A stretch of DNA of 64,000 nucleotides, taken from Sporolactobacillus sp. THM7-4 (GTDB taxonomy: Bacteria; Bacillota; Bacilli; Bacillales; Sporolactobacillaceae). Under the pieces are notes generated by a model. The model was not told the origin of the DNA. It made no database searches and saw only the letters and a program-made list of their open reading frames with translations. The position numbers and the translations under genes are program-made. The first letter of the stretch is position 1. Every line of letters begins with the position of its first letter. This document shows, one piece after another, positions 42,787-51,780 of this stretch. The stretch spans positions 1 through 64,000 of the forward strand of contig NZ_SEMD01000010.1 of assembly GCF_004153165.1 (NCBI RefSeq), given 5' to 3'.

Positions 42787-44721
42787 ATGAGTCATGTAAT
42801 CGATAAAAGTACGGAGATTAACCATCCTTTAGAGCCGTTAAATGAAGTTGAAATTGAATTAGCAGTTGCCGTTGTGAAAAAAGAGAAAAATCTTAATGAT
42901 CAGGTCAGATTTGTCAGTGTGACTTTGAAAGAACCTTCAAAGGATATTGTCTTAAATTTTAAAAAAGGGGACTCTATCCAGCGGGAAGCGATGCTTATCA
43001 TTTTAGATAATACAAATGGAAAAACGTATGAAGCTGTTGTTTCTTTAAATGATGAGAAAGTACGTTCATGGATTTATAAGCCGAATGTGCAGCCATCGAT
43101 CATGCTGGATGAATTTGTTGAGTGCGAAAAAGTAGTGAAGAATGATTTAAGCATGCAAGCCGCATTCCGTAAAAGAGGAATTGAAAATTTAGATCTGGTT
43201 ATGGTTGATGCCTGGTCGGCAGGAAACTTCGGCCTTGAGGATGAAGAGGGGAAGCGATTAGTGAGAGCCCTTTGCTGGCTGAAGGCATCTCCGATAGATA
43301 ACGGCTACGCCAGACCTATTTCCGGGCTATACGCGTTTGTTGATTTGAACAAAATGAAAGTCGTAAAAATCATTGATAATGGTATTGTTCCGCTTCCTAC
43401 CCGCGATGGAAACTATACCCCGGACACTGTCGGTAAAGTCAGAAATGATGTTAAACCTCTGGACATTATTCAATCGGAAGGGCCAAGCTTCACAATTAAC
43501 GGACATGAAATTGAGTGGCAAAAATGGAAGATTCGTTTTGGATTTAATCCAAGGGAGGGTCTTGTTTTATACACGGTAAGCTATTTCGATAAGGGATCAT
43601 ACCGCCCGATTCTTTACCGTGCTTCGTTATCGGAAATGGTGGTACCTTATGGGGATCCAAATGAACCAATCAACAGAAATAATGCTTTTGATGCTGGAGA
43701 ATATGGAATCGGAATGCTTGCCAATTCGCTAGAGTTAGGGTGTGACTGTTTAGGGGAAATCCGCTATTTTGATGCAGTGATGACGGATAGCAAAGGTAAC
43801 GTTGTCACGATTCCGAACGCGATCTGTCTGCATGAAGAAGATTACGGTATTCTATGGAAACATACAGATTGGAGGACGGATCACGTTGAGGTACGTCGTT
43901 CCCGTCGGTTGGTTCTTTCAAGTATCTCAACAGTTGGAAATTATGATTATGGATTCTTCTGGTACTTTTATCAGGATGGTAGCATTTCTTTTGAAGTAAA
44001 ATTAACCGGAATTCTCCATACACGGACGCTGCCGCCCCAAGCAAAATCAATCTATGGGAATTTACTGGCTCCTCAGTTATATGGACCGAATCATCAGCAC
44101 TTCTTTAATGTCCGCCTGGACATGATGGTTGACGGTCCTGATAATTCTATTTATGAAGTTAATACCGTAAGTGGGAAAAAGGGATCTGACAATCCGTTCG
44201 GTAACGCCTTTATCGCTGAATCTTGTCAACTAAAAACAGAGGCTGAAGCAAAGAGAAATGTGAACGTGGAATCATCGCGATTTTGGAAGATTGTCAATCC
44301 GGAAAAGAAGAATATTGTGGGTACGCCAGTCGCTTATAAATTATTTCCTGGGGAAGAAACCGTTTCCTATGCTCAAGAGGATTCAAGTCTTCTAAAACGG
44401 GCGGGTTTTATTAAACACCATTTATGGGTGACTCCTTATGATGAAAATGAGAAATATGCGGCTGGCGATTATCCGAATCAGCATGCAGGTGGGGACGGAC
44501 TGCCAAAATGGACGGCATCGGATCGATCTATTGACAACACGGATATTGTCGTTTGGTTTACGCTCGGACACCATCATGTTACCCGACCCGAAGACTGGCC
44601 GGTTATGCCTGTGTCTTATATCGGATTTTCCTTAAAACCTGCTGGTTTCTTTGATCAAAACCCTGCGATTGATGTTCCGCCTTCCAAAAGTCACAATCAC
44701 TGTATGACACATAACCATTGA
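42787..44721 (+). CDS. Copper amine oxidase (topaquinone primary-amine oxidase)
   Basis: A 644-residue quinoenzyme oxidising primary amines with O2 to aldehyde, ammonia and H2O2. The TPQ precursor is Tyr386 in VGNYDYGFFW; copper ligands are His436 and His438 (NHQHFFNV) and His597 (GHHHVTRPEDWPVMP); the base Asp302 lies in FDAGEYGIG. Positions track Arthrobacter phenylethylamine oxidase by 4-5 residues, so the enzyme is full length with an intact site. There is no signal peptide, so it is cytosolic. AAAGGGAG lies 9 nt before ATG 42787. A Met-rich membrane protein and an APC permease follow as an operon. Such oxidases are uncommon in Bacilli. Confidence 0.93.
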   Translation: MSHVIDKSTEINHPLEPLNEVEIELAVAVVKKEKNLNDQVRFVSVTLKEPSKDIVLNFKKGDSIQREAMLIILDNTNGKTYEAVVSLNDEKVRSWIYKPNVQPSIMLDEFVECEKVVKNDLSMQAAFRKRGIENLDLVMVDAWSAGNFGLEDEEGKRLVRALCWLKASPIDNGYARPISGLYAFVDLNKMKVVKIIDNGIVPLPTRDGNYTPDTVGKVRNDVKPLDIIQSEGPSFTINGHEIEWQKWKIRFGFNPREGLVLYTVSYFDKGSYRPILYRASLSEMVVPYGDPNEPINRNNAFDAGEYGIGMLANSLELGCDCLGEIRYFDAVMTDSKGNVVTIPNAICLHEEDYGILWKHTDWRTDHVEVRRSRRLVLSSISTVGNYDYGFFWYFYQDGSISFEVKLTGILHTRTLPPQAKSIYGNLLAPQLYGPNHQHFFNVRLDMMVDGPDNSIYEVNTVSGKKGSDNPFGNAFIAESCQLKTEAEAKRNVNVESSRFWKIVNPEKKNIVGTPVAYKLFPGEETVSYAQEDSSLLKRAGFIKHHLWVTPYDENEKYAAGDYPNQHAGGDGLPKWTASDRSIDNTDIVVWFTLGHHHVTRPEDWPVMPVSYIGFSLKPAGFFDQNPAIDVPPSKSHNHCMTHNH

Positions 44722-44786
44722 TCGATTAAATCCGGTTGTAAAGGGAGATACTGACCCCTTTACGGCCATTTATTAAGGAGTATACT

Positions 44787-45287
44787 ATGGTCATTCTTAA
44801 TATCTTTTTTTCATCCGTGCTGTTATTTATCGGTTTAGTGACTGTTTTTAAGATAAAAGGGGAATTAAGGAATTCAGTTCTGCATGCCCATATTGTCGTT
44901 ATGTCGTTAAGCACCATTTCTTCTCTCGTTTTCGGATGTTTAATAGGCGTCACACTCGGAGAACACATGGTTCTTTCAACGATAATTGCCATTCTGATCG
45001 GTGTAGCTGTCGGGTGTACCTTTGGAAACATTATTAATTCTTTTGCAGTCATCAGCGGAATGACAGAAGGAGTCATGGGTGCAGGAATGGGAGCCATGAC
45101 GGGCGTTATGCTTAATCCAATGCCAATGAAAACGGAAGCCCTCTTTGCGGTAAATTTCGTTTACTTTATATTTGTGTTTATAAACATAACACTTTTATAT
45201 AGAGATAAAAAAATATTGAAAAATCGTGCCATTGCCCCTGAGAATGGACATTTGGAAAATAAGAAAACGATTAATTTGAAAATATGA
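44787..45287 (+). CDS. Met-rich four- to five-helix membrane protein, unknown
   Basis: A 166-residue integral membrane protein I do not recognise. It has about four hydrophobic segments and a Gly-rich stretch, residues 92-114, containing seven Met (92, 97, 101, 104, 108, 112, 114) ending in NPMPMK. AAGGAG lies 6 nt before the ATG. It sits between the copper amine oxidase gene and an amino acid permease gene, with 65 nt and 21 nt gaps, so all three are probably one operon. Met clusters can bind Cu(I), so a role in copper supply to the oxidase is possible, but there is no family evidence. Confidence 0.65.
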   Translation: MVILNIFFSSVLLFIGLVTVFKIKGELRNSVLHAHIVVMSLSTISSLVFGCLIGVTLGEHMVLSTIIAILIGVAVGCTFGNIINSFAVISGMTEGVMGAGMGAMTGVMLNPMPMKTEALFAVNFVYFIFVFINITLLYRDKKILKNRAIAPENGHLENKKTINLKI

Positions 45288-45308
45288 TATAGAAAGAAGG
45301 TTATCTCA

Positions 45309-46742
45309 ATGTCGATTGCAAATAAAGAAATCATGAATTCGGATGTTCCTGATCTGACGAAATTCGGTTATAAGCAGGAACTTAATCGGACAATGAATGT
45401 CTGGCAGCTTACCGCATTTGGCCTAAATTACATGGTGCCCATTGCTCCAGCAACAATTTTCGGAATATTGCTTCAAATATCGGGCGGTACCGTTGCACTG
45501 CCATTCCTGGTGGCCGGTATAGCCATGCTATTAACTGGGCTTAGCTACTCATTAATGGTTAAAAATTTTCCACTTGCAGGTTCTGTGTACAATTATGTAG
45601 GAAGAGGCTGGAACATCCATTTGGGATTTATCACCGGTTGTGTTTTGACCTTGGACTATATTTTAATTCCGACAGTTACTGCTTCAAGTTCTGCTTATTT
45701 TATTCAGCAGTATTTTCCCTCAATTCCGCACTGGATATTGGTTGGCGTCTTCTCAGTAGGAATTGGTCTGATGAATCTGTTCGGTGTGGAGTTACTTTCC
45801 AAGATGGGACTGTGGCTATTATTCATCGGGGAATTTGTTGTTTGGCTAGCTATATTGGTATGGGCACATGCCGTACAGTTCAACCATATCGGGACGGGTA
45901 CCCTTTTCAGCAGCGAACCTTTTCAATTTACGAGTATACCCGCTTTGGCATCGGCAACTTCGCTTGCTGTCCTCAGTTTTTTAGGATTCGACGCCATTAC
46001 AACTTTAGCTGAAGAAACAAACCATCCGAAGAAAGATATTCCGAAGGCGATTTATTGGTGCCTCGGCATTGGAACGCTGACTATGTTTATGACCGGTTAT
46101 ATTGGCATGTTAGTCGTTCCAGACTGGCAATCACATATCAGTAGTGAATCATGGGTGAATACGGCATTATTTCAAGTCACCAGAATGACCGGCGGTGAAG
46201 GATTCGCAATTTTTTATACGGCCGGTTATGTAACCGAATGTGCCGTTTTTAATCTGGTGGCAACTGCAGCGGGGGCGAGATTGTTATACGGAATGGGGAG
46301 AGATGCGCTGATTCCCAAATCCATTTTTTCAAAAATTAACAAGAGGTGGAAGACTCCTCATTGGAATATCGTTTTAATTGTGCTGATTGAATTTATTTTA
46401 GGAATGAGTATCAACCTGACAACGCTATCCAATCTTGTCAATTACGGGGCTTTATCCGCCTTTGCTATGCTGAACCTGTCGATAATCTGGTTATATTACA
46501 TTAAGAAGAAAGGGCTTGGTCCACAAGAACTTGGCCATTTAAAAAATTGGACACCAAGCGGCTGGAGGCACATTCGATATTTTATCCTCCCGCTTACAGG
46601 ATTTATCGTAACGGCCTATGTTTGGATTAGTATGGATCATATTGCTCAAATCATCGGAACAATTTGGCTCAGTATAGGAGTAATTTTCCTGCTTATTAAG
46701 ACAAAGGGATTACGAGAACTTCCTCCAAACCTGCATCTATAA
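45309..46742 (+). CDS. APC family amine/amino acid permease
   Basis: A 477-residue, 12-helix transporter. FGLNYMVPIAPATIFGILLQ is helix 1 with its break, AGSVYNYVGRGWNIHLGF and LGFDAITTLAEETNHPKKDIP are conserved APC loops. It belongs to the same branch as the permease at 61 kb: both begin with GYKQELNR, followed by MVPIAP. AAGAAGGTTATCTCA precedes the ATG. As the third gene of the amine oxidase operon it is the likely importer of the amine substrate. The exact ligand is unknown. Confidence 0.88.
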   Translation: MSIANKEIMNSDVPDLTKFGYKQELNRTMNVWQLTAFGLNYMVPIAPATIFGILLQISGGTVALPFLVAGIAMLLTGLSYSLMVKNFPLAGSVYNYVGRGWNIHLGFITGCVLTLDYILIPTVTASSSAYFIQQYFPSIPHWILVGVFSVGIGLMNLFGVELLSKMGLWLLFIGEFVVWLAILVWAHAVQFNHIGTGTLFSSEPFQFTSIPALASATSLAVLSFLGFDAITTLAEETNHPKKDIPKAIYWCLGIGTLTMFMTGYIGMLVVPDWQSHISSESWVNTALFQVTRMTGGEGFAIFYTAGYVTECAVFNLVATAAGARLLYGMGRDALIPKSIFSKINKRWKTPHWNIVLIVLIEFILGMSINLTTLSNLVNYGALSAFAMLNLSIIWLYYIKKKGLGPQELGHLKNWTPSGWRHIRYFILPLTGFIVTAYVWISMDHIAQIIGTIWLSIGVIFLLIKTKGLRELPPNLHL

Positions 46743-46899
46743 CGTAAGTGAGAGACTGAACAAAGTAATATTGGAAAATATAGTGTTGTCCTCTATAAAA
46801 TAATACATTGGGAGATTATACATTATTCTACTTTAGTGCTTTAAAACGTTAACGCTATTGTTTGGTAAATTAAAATACGACATTTTAAGGGGAGGTTGA

Positions 46900-47715
46900 A
46901 TGATGAATAATCAGAGGAATTTTTTTTGTCCTACTCAGCCGGAGCTTATATTAGGCAGAAACGATTATAAGGAATTTAAACCGTCCAGTAAAAATGTTGC
47001 GCTATATTACCAATTTAAAACCGCAAACCATGATCAACCGTCACTACCCATAATCCCGGACGGCTGTTTCGATATATTGATTTGTTGCAATCCTGTAAAA
47101 CCTTCAGCTGTTTTTTGGTCAAGTACGGTTAAACGCAGTTTAAAAGAACAATTAAATTATTATCCTAATAGCGTTTATTTCGGAATCAGGTTGCTTCCTG
47201 ATCAGGAAGTGTTGACGATAAAATACTCTATGAAAGAATTGATTGATAAACAAATTCATTTGTTCGATGTTTTATCGCTGGAACCTTATGTTATAGAAAG
47301 TATCTGCACAGCTGAAACCTTTATCGAAAGAGTTATTTTGTTTGAAGACTATATAAAGTATTGCTACTCACGGAAATATAGTCCCCGTCAAAGTGTGATT
47401 TATTATTTGATTCGATATATTTATGACTCCAAAGGAATGATTAACTTAAGTGATTTATATAGAAATACAGGCTATTCAGAGCGATATATCCGAAAAAAGT
47501 TCGAAGAGTATGTCGGCTTCTCGCCGAAACAATTCAGCCAGATCGTAAGGTTTCAGAATTCCATAATGCGGTTATTGGGAGATAAAGATCTCAACGATTT
47601 TGATATTGTGGATGAATATGGTTATTACGATCAGGCACATTTTATTAATGATTTTAAAAAATTTGCCGACCTGACCCCAAACCAATATAAAAAATGCGTG
47701 ACTCTTCGTATTTAA
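46900..47715 (+). CDS. AraC family transcriptional regulator
   Basis: A 271-residue regulator. The N-terminal sensor domain (about 1-150; LPIIPDGCFDILICCN, VYFGIRLLPDQEV) is of the type found in DUF6597-containing AraC proteins. The C-terminal double helix-turn-helix includes INLSDLYRNTGYSERYIRKKFEEYVGFSPKQFSQIVRFQ and the second helix pair YGYYDQAHFINDFKKFADLTPNQYKK. AAGGGGAGGTTGA precedes tandem ATG codons. It follows the amine oxidase operon on the same strand with a 157-nt gap and is its probable amine-responsive activator. Confidence 0.87.
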   Translation: MMNNQRNFFCPTQPELILGRNDYKEFKPSSKNVALYYQFKTANHDQPSLPIIPDGCFDILICCNPVKPSAVFWSSTVKRSLKEQLNYYPNSVYFGIRLLPDQEVLTIKYSMKELIDKQIHLFDVLSLEPYVIESICTAETFIERVILFEDYIKYCYSRKYSPRQSVIYYLIRYIYDSKGMINLSDLYRNTGYSERYIRKKFEEYVGFSPKQFSQIVRFQNSIMRLLGDKDLNDFDIVDEYGYYDQAHFINDFKKFADLTPNQYKKCVTLRI

Positions 47716-48034
47716 ACAAAGGTTGTTTAACATTCAGTAAAGACTTAGGCCATAACAATACCTTCACAAGATTGTATAAAAGGCCCTTTCCCCTGCTTTT
47801 TCTTGTTTATAAGGAGCGGGGTTATTAACTCATCATCCTGCAATCAGTGTCTGGAAATTATTCAAAACGAGCAAAGTTGGATTCATAGTAAACGACAAAT
47901 ATAGATCAATACCGAACAGCATTCAGATATTTATCAATCAAAGAAAAAGAAGGGCATTTCCTTAATCCTTTAATAACAGGACGTGTGATACCATGTGGGG
48001 TCTATTGCATGGATAGCGGGGGAATTTGCATTGA
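47716..48034. other. Intergenic region between convergent genes
   Basis: An imperfect hairpin at about 47788-47821 (CCCCTGCT with AGCGGGG) may be a terminator. No gene is seen. Confidence 0.4.
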
Positions 48035-48424
48035 TTAAGCTTTCTTCAAGGTTTTGATATCTGCTTCATGTTCGATGGATCGGACAGCGAGGATGTCCAA
48101 AATCTTGTCCTGTTTATCCTGTGTTTCTTTAAAGGCCGTTAATTGTTCTGAGTTCTTAACCACTTGTTGTGTCATTGTAGTGAATCTTTTTCTGGTTTCT
48201 TCGCTAAACTTAGTCATTTCTTCCCTGAACTCAGCCATTTCGTCTCTAAAACCCGTTAGTTCTTGATCTATATGGTTCCTAAAACCCGCTAGTTTTTGGT
48301 CCATTTGGTTCCTGTAACCCGTGAGTTCTTGTTCCACTTTGTCCATGCGGCTTTCAAAATGATTCATGTGCCCGTCAACTTTATCCAATTTTTCAATAAT
48401 TTGCATTAAAAGCTCGTTGTTCAA
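48035..48424 (-). CDS. Coiled-coil protein with 11-residue repeats, unknown
   Basis: A 129-residue, highly charged protein predicted to be almost wholly coiled coil. Three near-identical 11-residue units occur at about residues 30-62 (QELTGYRNQMD, QKLAGFRNHID, QELTGFRDEMA), the hendecad pattern of a right-handed coiled coil, and decay into EFREEMTKFSE. I chose TTG at 48424 with GGGAG 9 nt upstream; the ATG at 48433 abuts that sequence. It is monocistronic. Similar small coiled-coil proteins are frequent in Bacilli and lack assigned functions. Confidence 0.65.
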   Translation of the reverse strand: MNNELLMQIIEKLDKVDGHMNHFESRMDKVEQELTGYRNQMDQKLAGFRNHIDQELTGFRDEMAEFREEMTKFSEETRKRFTTMTQQVVKNSEQLTAFKETQDKQDKILDILAVRSIEHEADIKTLKKA

Positions 48425-48720
48425 GAGAATCATCTCCCTGGATATAATTGTGATTCATCTGATTTATCATGATTTGCTGGGGGTTCTCGATAAAAACTAA
48501 ATTTCAGGCTATCTTTTTTTAACACAAGGAAGGAAAAATCGCCATAGGGAATTAACAAGAGGTTAACGATTAATCATAGTTTATCAAACTCCCATATAAT
48601 TTTGAAGAGGGGAAATTCATCTGCCTTAAAATGACCATAATTGGATCAATACCGAAAAATCAATCTGATCTTTATATCAGTTACCGGTTTAAAAAGCTCG
48701 GTAACTGCTGCCGATGTCCT

Positions 48721-50133
48721 TCACTGAAACACTGCCCGGTAAAGCCGATCAACAGCCTCACCAATCTTTTCAACAGGTAAATTGGCAAAGCCTAAAATAA
48801 ATGCCGGTTTATTAAAAAGATTATCTTGACTCAGATAGCAGCGGTTCAGACTGTAAAGTTCCAGTTTATCTTTTTTGGCACGTATTATGATTTCTTCGGC
48901 AGACCGCTTTGTTTCGAAAGTTGCCATGAAATGGAGTCCGGCTTTTGCACCATAAATCGTTATGCTCCCTGCAAAACGCTTCTCCAGTTCTTCAATTAAT
49001 AGCATGCGCCGCTCACTGTATATTTGCCTCATGTGTTTAATATGTTTTTGGTATTCTCCTGAGTCTATGAAATTTTGCAGGGTTAGCTGTGCCAGCCCAT
49101 TGCAGGTTTGCATGAAAAAGCCGAAACGTTCTCTGAATTTTTTAACTAAATGCTGAGGAAGAACCATGTAGCTGATACGCAGCCCGGGAAGAATCGATTT
49201 TGAAAAGGTACCGATGTAGATCACCCGTTCGAAACTGTCCAGTCCCTGTAAGGATGGAATCGTATCAAATCCGTACTTAAATTCACTGTCATAGTCGTCT
49301 TCTATAATATAACGGTTTTCTGCTTCTGAAGCCCAGTTTAATAGTTGAATACGGCGGGAGATGGGCATGACAATGCCTGTTGGAAATTGATGCGATGGCG
49401 TAACGTATACGATATTTGGGTTTATCCTTTTGATCTCGTTAACAGATATCCCTTTTTTATCCAGTTTTATCTCTTTTATATCCGCTTTCTGGTTTTTGAG
49501 TAACTGATAGACTCTTCTATAACCCGGGTCTTCCATTGCATAGGTCGAACTTACCGGCAGCAATTGAATAAGCATTTGGACAAGTACCTGCGTTCCGCTT
49601 CCAAGGACAATTTGTTCGGGAAAGCTATTGACGCCGCGTGTTAAAGAGAGAAATCGCGCAATGGTACGCCGAACGGAGTAGATTCCCTGAGGAAACCGGG
49701 TAGGGTCATCACTTAAATCCGAATTTTTTAATTTCAGTACTTTACGTTCACAGTTTAGCCAGTTATCAAAGGGAAAAGCAGAACGATCAGCTGACATATG
49801 GGAAAAAGAGATCAGATGGCCGCCTGATTCCGCAGGCTCAATCAGCTCCGGACTGAGCGTATGGGTCGTACCAAATGATGGTGAAATGGTATCCAGTTTC
49901 TCAACGAAAAAACCGCTGCGTTCTTTAGAATAAATATATCCCTCGGCGAGGAGCTGCTGATAGGCACTATTTACAGAATTCACACTCACGTTTAATGTCT
50001 CGGATAATTCACGTTTTGAGGGCAATTGTTCGTTGGGTAAGAAATGATGCAACAGTATTTCTCTTTTCAGTTGGTTATAAATTTGTCTGTAAATAAATTC
50101 TCTTTTATCTGTACGAATGTTTAGAGACAACAA
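48721..50133 (-). CDS. gabR: GabR-like MocR/GntR regulator with aminotransferase domain
   Basis: A 470-residue fusion. A GntR winged helix (residues 8-75; EFIYRQIYNQLKREILLHHF, LPSKRELSETLNVSVNSVNSAYQQL) is linked to a class I aminotransferase fold that binds PLP through Lys in IYIGTFSKSILPGLRISY. GabR senses GABA with PLP and activates gabT. I chose TTG 50133 with AGAGGAG 9 nt upstream; the ATG at 50157 has no ribosome binding site. It diverges from gabT, and the gap carries two ATACCA direct repeats, the GabR recognition sequence in B. subtilis. Confidence 0.88.
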   Translation of the reverse strand: MLSLNIRTDKREFIYRQIYNQLKREILLHHFLPNEQLPSKRELSETLNVSVNSVNSAYQQLLAEGYIYSKERSGFFVEKLDTISPSFGTTHTLSPELIEPAESGGHLISFSHMSADRSAFPFDNWLNCERKVLKLKNSDLSDDPTRFPQGIYSVRRTIARFLSLTRGVNSFPEQIVLGSGTQVLVQMLIQLLPVSSTYAMEDPGYRRVYQLLKNQKADIKEIKLDKKGISVNEIKRINPNIVYVTPSHQFPTGIVMPISRRIQLLNWASEAENRYIIEDDYDSEFKYGFDTIPSLQGLDSFERVIYIGTFSKSILPGLRISYMVLPQHLVKKFRERFGFFMQTCNGLAQLTLQNFIDSGEYQKHIKHMRQIYSERRMLLIEELEKRFAGSITIYGAKAGLHFMATFETKRSAEEIIIRAKKDKLELYSLNRCYLSQDNLFNKPAFILGFANLPVEKIGEAVDRLYRAVFQ

Positions 50134-50150
50134 TGGACCCAGCTCCTCTG

Positions 50151-50191
50151 ATACCATAAAAATTAGAAAATTGATACTTTAAATAATACCA
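50151..50191. promoter_or_regulatory. Putative GabR operator (two ATACCA direct repeats)
   Basis: ATACCA at 50151-50156 and again at 50186-50191, same orientation, 29 nt apart, in the gap between the divergent gabR-like and gabT genes. GabR of B. subtilis binds two ATACCA direct repeats in the same gene setting. Confidence 0.6.
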
Positions 50192-50230
50192 AAAATAAAT
50201 CAAAATATCTATTAAAAGGGAGTGATAATC

Positions 50231-51550
50231 ATGAAAGAAACAGTTGAGAGGGTTTCAACAAAAGAGTGGCAGGATAAACGAGACCGGTATGTTGCATCAG
50301 CCGTAAGCAATGGAAACCGTCATATTGCCCTGAAAGCGAGCGGCGCTGTTATAACGGATATTGATGGAAAGCGATTTATCGATTTTGCCGGAGCAATTGG
50401 CGTTCAGAATGTTGGCCATTGTCATCCGAAAGTGATTGAAGCCGCGAAGAATGAATTGGATCATTACATACATCCGGGCTTTAATGTGATTATGTACCCG
50501 TCCTACATTGAATTGTGTGAGAGACTGTGTAAAATTGCTCCTGGAAATTTTGCTAAAAAAGCCTTACTCTTGAATTCTGGTGCTGAGGCGGTTGAGAATG
50601 CCGTGAAAATTGCCCGCCGTTACACCGGACGCCAGGCTGTTGTGACTTTTGATCGGGCATTCCATGGCAGAACCAATTTAACGATGAGCATGACCAGCAA
50701 GGTCGTTCCTTATAAATTCGGATTTGGTCCGTTTTCGTCAGAAACTTATCAGGCGCCTTATCCCTATTATTACCGGAAGCCGGAAGGACTTAGTGATGAG
50801 GCCTATGATCAGAAAATTATGGATGAGTTTGGCTACTTCTTCCTGAATACAGTCGCACCGGAATCGGTTGCCTGTATCGTGATGGAACCCGTTCAGGGTG
50901 AAGGAGGATTCATCATCCCATCGAAACGATTTGTGACTTACGTCAGAGATTTTTGTAAGAAACATGGTATTGTTTTTATAGCCGATGAAATTCAGGCCGG
51001 TTTTGCCCGTACAGGAAAACTGTTTGCGATAGAAAATTTTGATGTTGTGCCCGATTTAATGACCGTTTCAAAATCCCTGGCGGCCGGTTTTCCACTCAGC
51101 GGTGTGGTCGGACGTGCAGACATTATTGATGCTTGCGATATCAAGGGATCCCTGGGCGGTACCTATTGCGGAAGCCCCGTTGCATGTGCCGCAGCCCTGG
51201 CTGTACTGGATATTATTGAAGAAGAACATTTAGTTGATCAGGCAGAAAAAATTGGCTCCATTTTCGAGAAAAAGGCACTGGAATGGAAAAATGTGTTTCC
51301 TTTTGTCGGTGATGTCAGACGTTTGGGAGCCATGGCTGCCATTGAGCTTGTTAAAGATCGTTCAACTAAGGAGCCGGATAAAGAGCGGACCGGCAAGGTT
51401 GTTGCGTACGCTAACGAACATGGGCTTCTGCTTCTTAACGCCGGAATCAGAGGAAACTGTATCCGATTCTTGTCACCGTTGACCATAAGTGATAATGAGT
51501 TGCAGGAAGGGCTAGATATTATAGAAAAAGGTCTGGGAGCCGCTCAATAA
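50231..51550 (+). CDS. gabT: 4-aminobutyrate aminotransferase
   Basis: A 439-residue class III aminotransferase that converts GABA and 2-oxoglutarate to succinate semialdehyde and glutamate. Seen: FAGAIGVQNVGHCHPKV, LLNSGAEAVENAVKIAR (phosphate binding), FHGRTNLTMSMTSK, EPVQGEGGFIIP, the cofactor Asp in FIADEIQAGFARTG, and PLP Lys281 in TVSKSLAAGFPLSG. These match GabT closely. AAGGGAG lies 8 nt before ATG 50231. It diverges from the GabR-like gene. No gabD follows; the aldehyde dehydrogenase at 21.9 kb is the only candidate in this window. Confidence 0.9.
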   Translation: MKETVERVSTKEWQDKRDRYVASAVSNGNRHIALKASGAVITDIDGKRFIDFAGAIGVQNVGHCHPKVIEAAKNELDHYIHPGFNVIMYPSYIELCERLCKIAPGNFAKKALLLNSGAEAVENAVKIARRYTGRQAVVTFDRAFHGRTNLTMSMTSKVVPYKFGFGPFSSETYQAPYPYYYRKPEGLSDEAYDQKIMDEFGYFFLNTVAPESVACIVMEPVQGEGGFIIPSKRFVTYVRDFCKKHGIVFIADEIQAGFARTGKLFAIENFDVVPDLMTVSKSLAAGFPLSGVVGRADIIDACDIKGSLGGTYCGSPVACAAALAVLDIIEEEHLVDQAEKIGSIFEKKALEWKNVFPFVGDVRRLGAMAAIELVKDRSTKEPDKERTGKVVAYANEHGLLLLNAGIRGNCIRFLSPLTISDNELQEGLDIIEKGLGAAQ

Positions 51551-51552
51551 TT

Positions 51553-51585
51553 AAAAAAAGCCGTTGGGATGATTGATTCCAACGG
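51553..51585 (-). terminator. Hairpin with T run on the minus strand
   Basis: CCGTTGG (51561-51567) with CCAACGG (51579-51585); on the minus strand it is followed by CTTTTTTT. It probably stops read-through from the nucleoside hydrolase gene. Confidence 0.6.
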
Positions 51586-51715
51586 TACCTGTTAAATAGT
51601 CCGAAAAATTAATATCATTTTAATAAAGCATAATGAGGGAAGCATGATTACCTGTAAGATGGACAAAAAGGAAGCCAGATAGAACTGCTCCATTTTCCTC
51701 CGTATAAAATGGATA

Positions 51716-51752
51716 AAACAAAGTCCTCAAGGATCGGTCTTGAGGACTTTGT
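51716..51752. terminator. Bidirectional terminator
   Basis: A perfect 15-bp stem (51716-51730 with 51738-51752) between the convergent gabT and nucleoside hydrolase genes; T-rich on both flanks. Confidence 0.8.
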
Positions 51753-51780
51753 TAAACGTCATTATTGTGGTGTTTCCTTC

